A DNA stretch of 12,418 nt from Verrucomicrobiota bacterium (GCA_026398285.1 JAPLTI010000133.1:1-12418); one strand, 5' to 3'; shown: positions 6,406-12,418, numbered from the stretch's first letter. The notes: generated from the sequence alone by a model not told the origin. A program made the numbers and translations.

Positions 6406-7023
6406 TTACTTCGCGGTGGTGGCAGACCAGATGTAAAGGAGAAGGAAAACAACCGCGATGACTTGGATCGGGAGCGTGAAAGCAAATCCGCTACGCAACC
6501 AGTAGCTAAAAGAGCGATCCTCCTCGACCGGATAATCGCCTTCCATCATGGACGAAGGAGTGATCTCGGATGAGGTATCAACCGAGAGCTTGGCTTGGGA
6601 CTTGATGTATTCCGCCCGGGCATCCTCGACGGAACTGAGGGCCTTACTCAACTCGCGCGGCAAATCCTGCGGGCTCCACGAGCGGGCATTGATGTCCTCC
6701 AACTGGCGGAGGTGCTGACTGAAAGATGCGTAAATGGAGTGCATCTGCTCAACGCGTTTTTGCGACTCTTCGGTCTCGCGCTGAACGACGACCAGCGCGC
6801 GGGTGAGCTTGTCGAGCATGTCTGAGCGGCCTTGCTCCAAGCTGTCTTGCCGTCTCTTGAGTTCCTCTAGGCGGGCCTTCTCGCGTTCGATCTCCTCCTG
6901 TTTCTGCTTGAGGCTTTCGAGTTCGGCCCTGACCTGCTGCACCTTGTCGCCGAGTTCACCATCCTCATCGCTGGTTAAATTCAAATACGGGCTTTGATCT
7001 TTTGAGGAGTAATCAGCAGGCAT
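6406..7023 (-). CDS. Coiled-coil protein with C-terminal membrane anchor
   Basis: A protein of 205 residues, not assigned to a known family. An acidic N-terminus (SDEDGE, residues 18-23) precedes a long Glu/Lys/Gln-rich coiled coil (about 26-112). A second helical stretch follows (120-146), then a Ser/Glu-rich linker and one membrane segment at 179-199 (GFAFTLPIQVIAVVFLLLYIW) close to the C-terminus. The architecture parallels the smaller gene directly downstream, suggesting partners in one membrane-tethered complex. The ATG at 7023 is chosen. A TTG at 7050 in the same frame would add nine residues and has a GGAG about 10 nt upstream, so it cannot be excluded. The gap to the upstream exported-protein gene is about 48 bp, compatible with one transcript. 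Confidence 0.75.
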   Translation of the reverse strand: MPADYSSKDQSPYLNLTSDEDGELGDKVQQVRAELESLKQKQEEIEREKARLEELKRRQDSLEQGRSDMLDKLTRALVVVQRETEESQKRVEQMHSIYASFSQHLRQLEDINARSWSPQDLPRELSKALSSVEDARAEYIKSQAKLSVDTSSEITPSSMMEGDYPVEEDRSFSYWLRSGFAFTLPIQVIAVVFLLLYIWSATTAK

Positions 7024-7071
7024 ACGAGTGCGGCCAGCAATAGCCTGCAATTGGAGGAAACTCCAGATTTT

Positions 7072-7989
7072 TTACTGCGGTTTTTTTTCGCCGCCCGGGG
7101 CAAAGATGCGGAGCCATCCGCCGGATTCACGCAAAAATCCCAGAGTAAAATGCGAAGCACTGTCACCTCCATCATGGGCACGAAGCGATCGCTTCAAATG
7201 CTCCTCGCTCCAAGCTCCGCTCCTCACCTTGCCGGATGCGCCGACCACCTGCCCGAAAGCCATTGTTGCTTTGTCGTATTCCGCATCCCCAACGCGGGCG
7301 GCTTTAAGAGTCTTCGGGTTGTAGAGACAAATCCACCAGGCCCCGTAGGCATCGGGCGCGGAGGCAGGCGTAATGCGAATCCGGAAGTCACCCGCGCTTT
7401 TTTCCCCACCAGTGAAGGGAATGGAATAAATGGCTCCAACCTCCGACCTCGAAGACAAAAATCCCGCCATGAAACTGCGAATGGTGCGCCGCATTTTATC
7501 GTTCGATGCAAGCTTCCCGTAGACGCCAAACTCGATGGCCGCCGGGTCATCGGGATTCCCGTAAATATTCATCTCGATGTAGTCGTTGATTCGAAACGAG
7601 AGGTAGGGGACATTTTTCAAGTAGCCGTTATCGATGTGCGTCGCGGGAATTTGCCTGAGGCTCTTGATGGCATCGTTGTTGCGGATGTCATTGACCATGA
7701 CGCGCCACGAAGGCAGGTCGCCCTTTTGTTCAGCCTCGACGAACTCCATACCCACATCGACCCCGTCGAAAATGCGAACGATCCCGGATTTGGGAAATTC
7801 GGAAATGCCATACCGCTGCTGCAAAAAAACCGCGTCGGCCGTGTTTTTAATAATCACTCCGCGCTGCCTTGATCCATCCTTGAGCAAAATGGAATCCGGT
7901 TCCGCATAGCCTTCGTTTTGCCCGTGCAAAAAGACCGGTGTCAGGCAGAGGAGGAAAATCGCACTCCATTTCAAAGTTGATGACAGCAT
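7072..7989 (-). CDS. Exported protein of unknown function, first gene of the coiled-coil operon
   Basis: A protein of 305 residues. The N-terminus is a signal peptide (LKWSAIFLLCLTPVFLHG, cleavage probably before or after QN at 24-25). Residues 33-73 contain ILLKDGSRQRGVIIKNT and then VFLQQRYGISEFPKSGIVRI. This looks like a small beta-barrel module (LxDGxxxxGxIxxxT...VxL...G...xPxxxIxxI) found at the start of many exported proteins of this kind of bacterium. The remaining 200 residues are mixed alpha/beta (YLSFRINDYIEMNIYG, AYGAWWICLYNP) and unrecognised. No transmembrane segment other than the signal is seen. It lies upstream of two tail-anchored coiled-coil genes in the same direction. A promoter with a -10 only 8 nt before the ATG predicts a leaderless or nearly leaderless mRNA. 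Confidence 0.76.
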   Translation of the reverse strand: MLSSTLKWSAIFLLCLTPVFLHGQNEGYAEPDSILLKDGSRQRGVIIKNTADAVFLQQRYGISEFPKSGIVRIFDGVDVGMEFVEAEQKGDLPSWRVMVNDIRNNDAIKSLRQIPATHIDNGYLKNVPYLSFRINDYIEMNIYGNPDDPAAIEFGVYGKLASNDKMRRTIRSFMAGFLSSRSEVGAIYSIPFTGGEKSAGDFRIRITPASAPDAYGAWWICLYNPKTLKAARVGDAEYDKATMAFGQVVGASGKVRSGAWSEEHLKRSLRAHDGGDSASHFTLGFLRESGGWLRIFAPGGEKKPQ

Positions 7990-8005
7990 GGCCGCGAACT
8001 ATAAG
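7977..8005 (+). promoter_or_regulatory. Promoter of the GH1 lipoprotein gene (sharing its -10 with the divergent promoter)
   Basis: TTGATG (7977-7982), a 17-bp spacer and TATAAG (8000-8005) form a good sigma-70-type promoter. The -10 ends 9 nt before the ATG at 8015, so transcription would start at or within a few nucleotides of the start codon. The match favours 8015 over the in-frame ATG at 7988, which lies upstream of the predicted transcription start. Confidence 0.5.
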
Positions 8006-8025
8006 CCTGCGCCAATGACACTCAA
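7998..8025 (-). promoter_or_regulatory. Divergent promoter of the exported-protein/coiled-coil operon
   Basis: On the minus strand TTGAGT (8025-8020), a 16-bp spacer and TATAGT (8003-7998) precede the ATG at 7989 by 8 nt. The TATA core is the same four bases (8000-8003) used by the rightward promoter. Transcription in the two directions would thus compete for one -10 region, and both mRNAs would be almost leaderless. Confidence 0.45.
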
Positions 8026-9346
8026 TACGAATCGCGCCTTGCTTGCGCTCCTCCCCTGTCTGGCGCTCGCGGGTTGTGTGATGCCTCCGAAGCCCTACAA
8101 AAAACCCGCCGCATCCGTCGAATCCACTGCATTAAAAACGGGCAAGTTCTGGTGGGGAACCTCCACAGCAAGCTTCCAAAATGAAGACCGGGGCGAATCA
8201 CCCGACTCGCCAAACTATTTTAAGACGGACTGGGACCTCTTCGCCGAGGAGGGAAATATCCCCCCGCGCGGCGAGGACGCCACATTCTCCTGGTCGCGTT
8301 TTGACAAGGATCTCGCCGCACTGAAAAAACTTGGAGTGAACCACTATCGCTTCGGCATCGAGTGGGGCCGCGTGGAGCCACAGCCAGGGGTCTTCAATGA
8401 AAAGGCGATTCGCCAATACGCTGAAATGGCCCGCAAACTCAAAGCCGCAGGCATCGAGCCGGTCGTCACCCTCTGGCATTTCACCTTCCCCGATTGGCTC
8501 TACGACTCGAAGAAAAAATCCCAGTCCGGCTTTCTCCATCCCGATGTGGAGTCCCGCTGGAAGGAATATGTGACCCGCATGGTGCAGGCGCTCTCGCCGA
8601 GTGTGAAGGTGTGGGTTCCACAGAACGAACCGAATGGAGCGCTTTACATCGGTTATTTCGGTGGCCACTGGCCTCCAGGGTTGCTCGTCACTCCCGGTGC
8701 CCTCAAAAAGGCCACGACCGTCTCGGTGGAGATGTTCCGCGAGGCCGCAGGCATCATCAAAAAACAAAACCCGAAAGCCCTCGTCATGGGCATTTACTCG
8801 CTTCCGAATTGGACGAGCGCATTCGGCCAGGATCCGACCTTTGCCGTCTACAACATGATGCAGCACCAGAATTACGACCACCTCGACCGCGTGGCCGACA
8901 CCATGGATTTGGTCGGCGTGAACTACTACTACTCGCAAGTCGCCTCCGCCCGCCGATTCATCCTGCGGCCGAAGGGTGAGCAAAGCTCGCACTACACGCA
9001 GAACGGCTGGCTCATCGATCCGGAGGGCCTCCACGCCGTGCTCATGACCGTTTCCAAACGCTACGGGAAACCAATCGTCATCTCGGAAAATGGCATCGGC
9101 ACCCAGAGCGAGCAGAAAAAAATCCGCTACTTCCGCGAGCATGTGAACCAGATGCGCCGCGCGATGGAGGACGGGGTCGACATACGCGGCTACTTCCCTT
9201 GGACGCTCACAGACAACTACGAGTGGGCCGAGGGCTATGCCGCGAATTTCGGCCTCACCAGTTTCAATAAAAAAGAGATGAAGCTCGAACTGGAACCCGC
9301 CGGAAGGTGGTTCCGAAACTTCATCGAAGCCAATCCCGAACCCTGA
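8015..9346 (+). CDS. GH1 family beta-glucosidase-like lipoprotein
   Basis: A protein of 443 residues, the usual size for a glycoside hydrolase family 1 (beta/alpha)8 barrel plus a lipoprotein leader. Lipobox LAGC (18-21) ends the signal peptide, so Cys21 should be lipidated. GH1 landmarks in order are: FWWGTSTASFQ (45-55, with the glycone-binding Gln55), HYRFGIEWGRVEP (110-122), TLWHFTFPDWL (152-162, with His155), QNEP (203-206) with acid/base Glu205, NYYYS (303-307), VISENG (355-360) with nucleophile Glu358, and WTLTDNYEWAEGY (396-408) with Glu403/Trp404. Both catalytic glutamates are present, so it should be an active retaining beta-glycosidase in the periplasm or outer membrane; the sugar is not predictable. 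QNEP instead of the usual T(F/L)NEP, and HFTFP instead of HWDLP, are mild deviations. purC follows after 8 bp. The start at 8015 is supported by promoter position and by the compact leader peptide. Confidence 0.92.
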   Translation: MTLNTNRALLALLPCLALAGCVMPPKPYKKPAASVESTALKTGKFWWGTSTASFQNEDRGESPDSPNYFKTDWDLFAEEGNIPPRGEDATFSWSRFDKDLAALKKLGVNHYRFGIEWGRVEPQPGVFNEKAIRQYAEMARKLKAAGIEPVVTLWHFTFPDWLYDSKKKSQSGFLHPDVESRWKEYVTRMVQALSPSVKVWVPQNEPNGALYIGYFGGHWPPGLLVTPGALKKATTVSVEMFREAAGIIKKQNPKALVMGIYSLPNWTSAFGQDPTFAVYNMMQHQNYDHLDRVADTMDLVGVNYYYSQVASARRFILRPKGEQSSHYTQNGWLIDPEGLHAVLMTVSKRYGKPIVISENGIGTQSEQKKIRYFREHVNQMRRAMEDGVDIRGYFPWTLTDNYEWAEGYAANFGLTSFNKKEMKLELEPAGRWFRNFIEANPEP

Positions 9347-9354
9347 TCCCGCAC

Positions 9355-10245
9355 ATGCCCACGCTTCTCGAATGCCAACTCCCAGGAATCCCAAAACTCC
9401 GCAGCGGCAAGGTGCGCGAAGTTTTTGACCTCGGCGAAAACCTACTCGTCGTCGCCACAGACCGCATCTCCGCCTTCGACTGCATCCTGCCGACCGGCAT
9501 TCCCCGCAAGGGCGAGGTGCTCACGCAGATGACCCTCTTCTGGTATGGCGTGCTCGACTTCGTGCCGAACCATTTCATCACGGCCCGCTTCGAGGCCTAT
9601 CCCGAGATTTTGCAACCTTTCGAGGCACAACTGCGCGGGCGGTCCATGATCGTGCGAAAAGCAAGCCCGTTGCCGGTGGAATGTGTCGCGCGCGGCTACA
9701 TCTCCGGCTCGGCTTGGAAAGAATACTCAGCGACCGGCAAGGCCTGCGGCTTCGACCTTCGCGGTGGCCTCCTGCAGTCCTCGCGCCTGCCGGAAACACT
9801 CTTCACACCTGCCACCAAAGCAGAGACAGGGCATGATGAGAACATCACCTGGAACCAATGCCGTTCGGTTCTAGGCGACGAACTCGCACTACAAGTGCGG
9901 CGTTACACCATTGAACTGTATGAGCACGGCTGCGCCCACGCTGCCAAGGCCGGTCTCCTCATCGCCGACACGAAATTCGAATTCGGCATCGCCGATGGCG
10001 AACTCATCCTCATCGACGAATGCCTTACGCCCGACTCCTCGCGCTTCTGGCCGGCGGATGCGTGGAAACCCGGCACCAATCCGCCCAGCTACGACAAGCA
10101 ATTCGTGCGGGACTACCTCGAGACACTCGATTGGGACAAGACACCGCCTGCCCCGGCACTGCCGGATGATGTTGTTCGCAAGACTTCCGAAAAATACATC
10201 GAGGCTTACGAAAAGCTCAGCGGTCTCAAACTGCCAGCGGCCTGA
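9355..10245 (+). CDS. purC: Phosphoribosylaminoimidazole-succinocarboxamide synthase (SAICAR synthetase)
   Basis: A protein of 296 residues that ligates aspartate to CAIR with ATP hydrolysis to form SAICAR in de novo purine synthesis, in the cytoplasm. Visible landmarks are SGKVREVFDLGENLLVVATD (17-36), with the SGKVRE nucleotide-binding motif, DRISAFD (36-42), and signature 1 as SPLPVECVARGYISGSAW (104-121). Signature 2 is LIADTKFEFG (202-211), and LIDECLTPDSSRFW (219-232) follows. Length and the GIPRKGEVLTQMTLFWYGVL segment match the longer, yeast-like form (about 300 residues) rather than the short form of about 240 residues. The ATG at 9355 begins directly before the conserved N-terminus; no Shine-Dalgarno is seen. 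It starts 8 bp after the GH1 gene and ends 12 bp before the DUF4126 gene, so it is probably transcribed with both, although neither belongs to purine synthesis. Confidence 0.97.
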   Translation: MPTLLECQLPGIPKLRSGKVREVFDLGENLLVVATDRISAFDCILPTGIPRKGEVLTQMTLFWYGVLDFVPNHFITARFEAYPEILQPFEAQLRGRSMIVRKASPLPVECVARGYISGSAWKEYSATGKACGFDLRGGLLQSSRLPETLFTPATKAETGHDENITWNQCRSVLGDELALQVRRYTIELYEHGCAHAAKAGLLIADTKFEFGIADGELILIDECLTPDSSRFWPADAWKPGTNPPSYDKQFVRDYLETLDWDKTPPAPALPDDVVRKTSEKYIEAYEKLSGLKLPAA

Positions 10246-10257
10246 GCCGCAGTTTTC

Positions 10258-10869
10258 ATGGAAGTCCTCAAAACGCTCGCCGTCGCCCTGAGCTTGGGAA
10301 CGCTGGCGGGTGTGAATCTTTACCTCACCGTGCTGGTGACGGGACTCGCCCTGCATTTTGACTGGGTCACGCTCCCCTCGCCGCTCGCCGGCCTGGAAGT
10401 GTTCGGACATCCCACCATCCTCTGCATCGCAGGGGCGCTCTATGCGATCGAGTTCTGCGCCGACAAGATTCCTTGGGTCGATACGGCGTGGGATGCCATT
10501 CACACGCTCATCCGGCCCATCGGTGCCGCCGCGCTCGCCGTCGCCGCGATGGGAGAAGCGCACCCCGCCTTTGAGGTCGTGGCGGCCCTGCTCGCCGGTG
10601 GCATGGCGTTTTCCTCTCACACGGCGAAAGCGGGAACCCGCCTGGCAGCCAACACCTCGCCCGAGCCATTCACGAACATCGCCCTCAGCCTTGTGGAGGA
10701 CGGACTCGTGCTCGGAGGACTGGGTTTGCTGGCCTGGAGCCCTTTCGTCGCCCTGCTTCTGGCAGTGATTGTCTGCACCGCTATTCTCATTTTTCTGCCA
10801 CGCCTTCTGCGGAATATTTCCCAAGGCCTTCGCATCCTGCTTAAAAAATTACGGTCCTCTTTCGGCTGA
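10258..10869 (+). CDS. DUF4126 family membrane protein
   Basis: A protein of 203 residues with hydrophobic segments at about 5-32, 52-66, 86-98, 105-120 and 146-182, and a basic C-terminal tail (LRNISQGLRILLKKLRS). The segment IEFCADKIPWVDTAWDAIHTLIRP (64-87) is the hallmark of DUF4126, an inner-membrane family of unknown function. The early GVNLYL (18-23) and the later HTAKAGTRLAANTSPEP (121-137) also fit. No role can be assigned. The gene starts 12 bp after purC without a visible Shine-Dalgarno, consistent with read-through transcription and coupling. The downstream thioredoxin-fold gene starts 45 bp later and may have its own promoter. Confidence 0.88.
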   Translation: MEVLKTLAVALSLGTLAGVNLYLTVLVTGLALHFDWVTLPSPLAGLEVFGHPTILCIAGALYAIEFCADKIPWVDTAWDAIHTLIRPIGAAALAVAAMGEAHPAFEVVAALLAGGMAFSSHTAKAGTRLAANTSPEPFTNIALSLVEDGLVLGGLGLLAWSPFVALLLAVIVCTAILIFLPRLLRNISQGLRILLKKLRSSFG

Positions 10870-10900
10870 CCCAAGCCTTTGCATTCCGCCTCCCGGCGTG

Positions 10901-10906
10901 TAATTT
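10901..10906 (+). promoter_or_regulatory. Possible -10 element just before the peroxiredoxin-like gene
   Basis: TAATTT lies 8 nt before the ATG at 10915, the same spacing as the two predicted near-leaderless promoters around 8000. TTGCAT (10879-10884), 16 bp upstream, is a poor -35. The box fits only the loose TAnnnT form, so the call is tentative. Confidence 0.28.
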
Positions 10907-10914
10907 TATGGCCT

Positions 10915-11592
10915 ATGAAAAAAGCGATCCTCCTTCTTCTCGCAGTCACGACATGGGCCCATGCCGAAGCCGAAATCGACAAACCCTCTCCCGCAACATG
11001 GGGTCAAGATCTCACTGAACTCGGACTTATCACAGGGGCCCACGCTAACGCCGAAATCGGCAAACCCGCACCGGCATTCACTCTCCCAAGCTGCGAGTCC
11101 AAGACTGTTTCCCTCTCCGACTACAAAGGCAAAGTCGTCGTGCTGGAGTGGACCAACTACAGCTGTCCATTCGTGGTGAAGCACTATGGCTCCGGCAACA
11201 TGCAGAAACTCCAGGCAGATGCCGCCGCAAAAGGCGTCGTGTGGCTGGCCATCTGCTCATCGGCTCCCAAGCAGCAAGGCCACGCAACGCCCGCTGACGC
11301 ACTCAAGGCCTGCACTGAAAAAAACTCCGCCGCCACCGCCTATCTCATCGACGAGTCGGGCGCGACCGGCCGCGCCTATGGCGCGAAGCGCACACCCGAG
11401 ATGTATGTGATCAACGCCGACGGTATCCTTGTTTACCAAGGGGCGATTGATGACAAAAAATCCGTCGATCCTGCGGATATCGCAACGGCGAAAAACCTCG
11501 TCGCCGCAGCCATCGAGGAAACCCTCGCAGGCAAGCCCGTCAGCACCCCCGAAACCGAGGCTTACGGCTGCTCGATCAAATACGCCAAATAA
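10915..11592 (+). CDS. Exported peroxiredoxin-like (PRX_like1/AhpC-TSA) thioredoxin-fold protein
   Basis: A protein of 225 residues with a signal peptide (MKKAILLLLAVTTWAHA, cleavage after AHA at 15-17). The redoxin domain runs from about 46: IGKPAPAFTLPS (48-59), VSLSDYKGKVVVLEWTN (65-81), SCPFVVKHY (83-91), AYLIDESGATGRAYGAKRTP (142-161) with the cis-Pro at 161, then MYVINADGILVYQGAIDD (163-180). This order matches the PRX_like1 group, whose active site usually reads CxxCP. Here only Cys84 remains and the upstream Cys is replaced (NYSCP), so it cannot form the CxxC disulfide. The C-terminus YGCSIKY (217-223) resembles a tail seen in related proteins and offers Cys219 as a possible resolving residue. 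The mature N-terminus contains an 81-bp in-frame duplication. The ATG at 10915 is chosen because the signal peptide begins there. It probably acts in periplasmic redox chemistry; its substrate is unknown. Confidence 0.86.
   Translation: MKKAILLLLAVTTWAHAEAEIDKPSPATWGQDLTELGLITGAHANAEIGKPAPAFTLPSCESKTVSLSDYKGKVVVLEWTNYSCPFVVKHYGSGNMQKLQADAAAKGVVWLAICSSAPKQQGHATPADALKACTEKNSAATAYLIDESGATGRAYGAKRTPEMYVINADGILVYQGAIDDKKSVDPADIATAKNLVAAAIEETLAGKPVSTPETEAYGCSIKYAK
10955..11079 (+). repeat. In-frame 81-bp duplication in the N-terminus of the redoxin gene
   Basis: The segment starting GGGCCC at 10955 and the one starting at 11036 are similar over about 42 bp. They encode AHAEAEIDKPSPA (15-27) and AHANAEIGKPAPA (42-54), offset exactly 27 codons. 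Both contain an AHA signal-peptidase-type site followed by a start of the redoxin domain, so the first copy looks like an extra, diverged N-terminus. Confidence 0.75.
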
Positions 11593-11647
11593 GCCTAGGC
11601 TGTCGAACGGGCGAGTTCGGATGAGTTGCAAAGAGGTCGGTAACGGC

Positions 11648-11651
11648 GGAG
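11648..11651 (+). promoter_or_regulatory. Ribosome binding site of the 187-residue exported protein
   Basis: GGAG ends 8 nt before the ATG at 11660, one of the few well-placed Shine-Dalgarno sequences in the window. It favours this start over the in-frame ATG at 11672. Confidence 0.55.
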
Positions 11652-11659
11652 TTTGAACC

Positions 11660-12223
11660 ATGTCATTTGTCATGAATTTCCAAACCACGCCGCGCTGGAT
11701 TATATTGGCATCTTTTTCCTTCCTCACCGCTGCTTTAGCCGCTCCCGAAGCGGATGCCGGGCAACCCACCCAAGAAATTACCAAAGGAAACGCCACAGCG
11801 GCTTCACCCACTCCCAAGCCCACTCCTACTGCCGACGAAGAGGAAGAGCAGGAAATCCGTAGGAACCGTCAGTTTCTTGGGGAACCCGCGAGAGCAACTG
11901 CTCCCGTTCAGACAAGAATGCTCGTTGGCCGAGAAATTCCCGTAGCCACACAATACGCTCCGCCACGCATCACTCCACAGGCTGACGGCGGCTATGTCGT
12001 CCAACCTGCAACACCAACAGCATTCGAGACACGACAAACCGGCATGACGATCGATGCCACGGGATTCGAGGAAACAGAAATCGAAGGATTTATCGACTAC
12101 GGATCACCGATTCGCACGGCGCTGCCCATTTACAACGAGAAAGGCGAAATAATCGGCACCACAATCCAAGAACACCCCAACCCGATCCTGCAACCGGTGT
12201 TCAGAACCATCCGCAAGGAGTAG
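11660..12223 (+). CDS. Small exported protein of unknown function
   Basis: A protein of 187 residues, not recognised. A signal peptide (WIILASFSFLTAALA, cleavage probably after residue 27 or 28) is followed by a Pro/Thr/Ala-rich segment with SPTPKPTPTADEEEEQE (49-65), probably an unstructured, acidic linker. From about 70 onward the sequence is more ordered: QFLGEPARA, REIPVATQYAPPRITP, GGYVVQPATPTAFETRQTG, FEETEIEGFIDYGSPIRTALP and GEIIGTTIQEHPNPILQPV. No cysteine, lipobox, sorting signal or catalytic motif is seen. The gene starts 67 bp after the redoxin gene, which could be the same transcript or separate. A CCC then T6 run follows its stop, without a clear stem. Composition is slightly less GC-rich than its neighbours. 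Confidence 0.72.
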   Translation: MSFVMNFQTTPRWIILASFSFLTAALAAPEADAGQPTQEITKGNATAASPTPKPTPTADEEEEQEIRRNRQFLGEPARATAPVQTRMLVGREIPVATQYAPPRITPQADGGYVVQPATPTAFETRQTGMTIDATGFEETEIEGFIDYGSPIRTALPIYNEKGEIIGTTIQEHPNPILQPVFRTIRKE

Positions 12224-12235
12224 TCCCTTTTTTCA

Positions 12236-12276
12236 GACGCCTGGCGGCACTCGTAATCCTAGGTAGGGCACGCCAG
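12236..12276. repeat. Inverted repeat downstream of the small exported protein gene
   Basis: GACGCCTGGCG (12236-12246) is matched by CGCCAGG at 12271-12277, giving a CTGGCG/CGCCAG stem of at least six pairs around a 24-base loop. It overlaps the first hairpin of copy D, so the two structures would compete. It may help end transcription after 12223 but has no U-tract behind it. Confidence 0.35.
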
Positions 12277-12347
12277 GCCCTTGGCGTCCCAAGCTTCAGC
12301 CGCGAAGCGGCGTTTCTCCGTGGTGCAATGGCGGCCTTGCCGCGCAA
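12263..12347 (+). repeat. REP-like composite element, copy D (three hairpins)
   Basis: GTAG (12263-12266) leads into a bulged hairpin: GGG (12266-12268), unpaired C, ACGCC (12270-12274), loop AGGCCCTT, GGCGT (12283-12287) and CCC (12288-12290). The linker AAGCTTCA is followed by GCCGC-GAA-GCGGC (12299-12311). A third palindrome, GCGGC-CTT-GCCGC (12331-12343), lies within ATGGCGGCCTTGCCGCGCAA, matching 2009-2029. The first hairpin shares no sequence with copies B and C apart from its ends, but has the same bulged shape and position. Confidence 0.65.
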
Positions 12348-12418
12348 GTCGACCCCAACGGCCTCCGGTTCGTAGCCTATCCTCCGGCGCGTGGGCCTAC
12401 GGGCAGGAAGCGGCCTCG

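Noticed and set aside
8198..9394. Long minus-strand frame (398 codons) opposite the GH1 gene
   Set aside because: It is the antisense shadow of a gene with all GH1 catalytic motifs; long open antisense frames are common in GC-rich coding DNA.
9889..10824. Minus-strand frame of 311 codons spanning purC and the DUF4126 gene
   Set aside because: It runs across two well-supported genes on the plus strand and has no motif of its own.

Overview
The window looks like a chromosomal segment of a member of the Verrucomicrobiota. This rests on gene content and style, not on a database match: an autotransporter-associated beta-strand-repeat surface protein, GC-rich codon use, few Shine-Dalgarno sequences, a tRNA-Pro gene without encoded CCA, and GC-rich interspersed palindromic repeats.

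Layout. (1) Positions 1-1292, minus strand: 5' part of a large secreted beta-strand-repeat protein whose C-terminus lies outside the window. Directly upstream, at 1282-1659, is a short ORF holding only the signal peptide and first residues of a similar protein, apparently a truncated paralogue. (2) Positions 1660-2693: about 1 kb without a credible protein gene. It begins AT-rich, with an extended -10 promoter reading leftward, then becomes a mosaic of repeats: REP-like hairpin elements, a 143-bp unit duplicated in tandem with 156-bp period, and partial copies. (3) Positions 2694-2767, minus strand: tRNA-Pro(GGG). (4) Positions 2886-6037, plus strand: two overlapping genes (GTGA overlap) for polytopic GT-C-like membrane proteins, the first of the Agl23/TIGR03663 type. 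(5) Positions 6043-7989, minus strand: three tightly packed genes, an exported protein of unknown function and two proteins with a coiled coil followed by a single C-terminal membrane anchor. (6) Positions 8015-11592, plus strand: a GH1 beta-glucosidase-like lipoprotein, purC (SAICAR synthetase), a DUF4126 membrane protein and an exported peroxiredoxin-like/thioredoxin-fold protein. (7) Positions 11660-12223, plus strand: a small exported protein of unknown function. (8) Positions 12224-12418: another REP-like composite repeat of the family seen in region 2.

How it works together. The GT-C pair is probably one transcription unit acting on lipid-linked or envelope sugars. The coiled-coil/anchor operon is the least explained part and the best candidate for an undescribed envelope-associated complex. 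Its first gene and the GH1 gene are divergent, and their predicted promoters share one TATA core about 8-9 nt from each ATG, suggesting coupled, near-leaderless transcription. The repeats at both ends form one structural family: a variable hairpin preceded by GGAG or GTAG, followed by a conserved GCCGC-RAA-GCGGC hairpin and sometimes a third.
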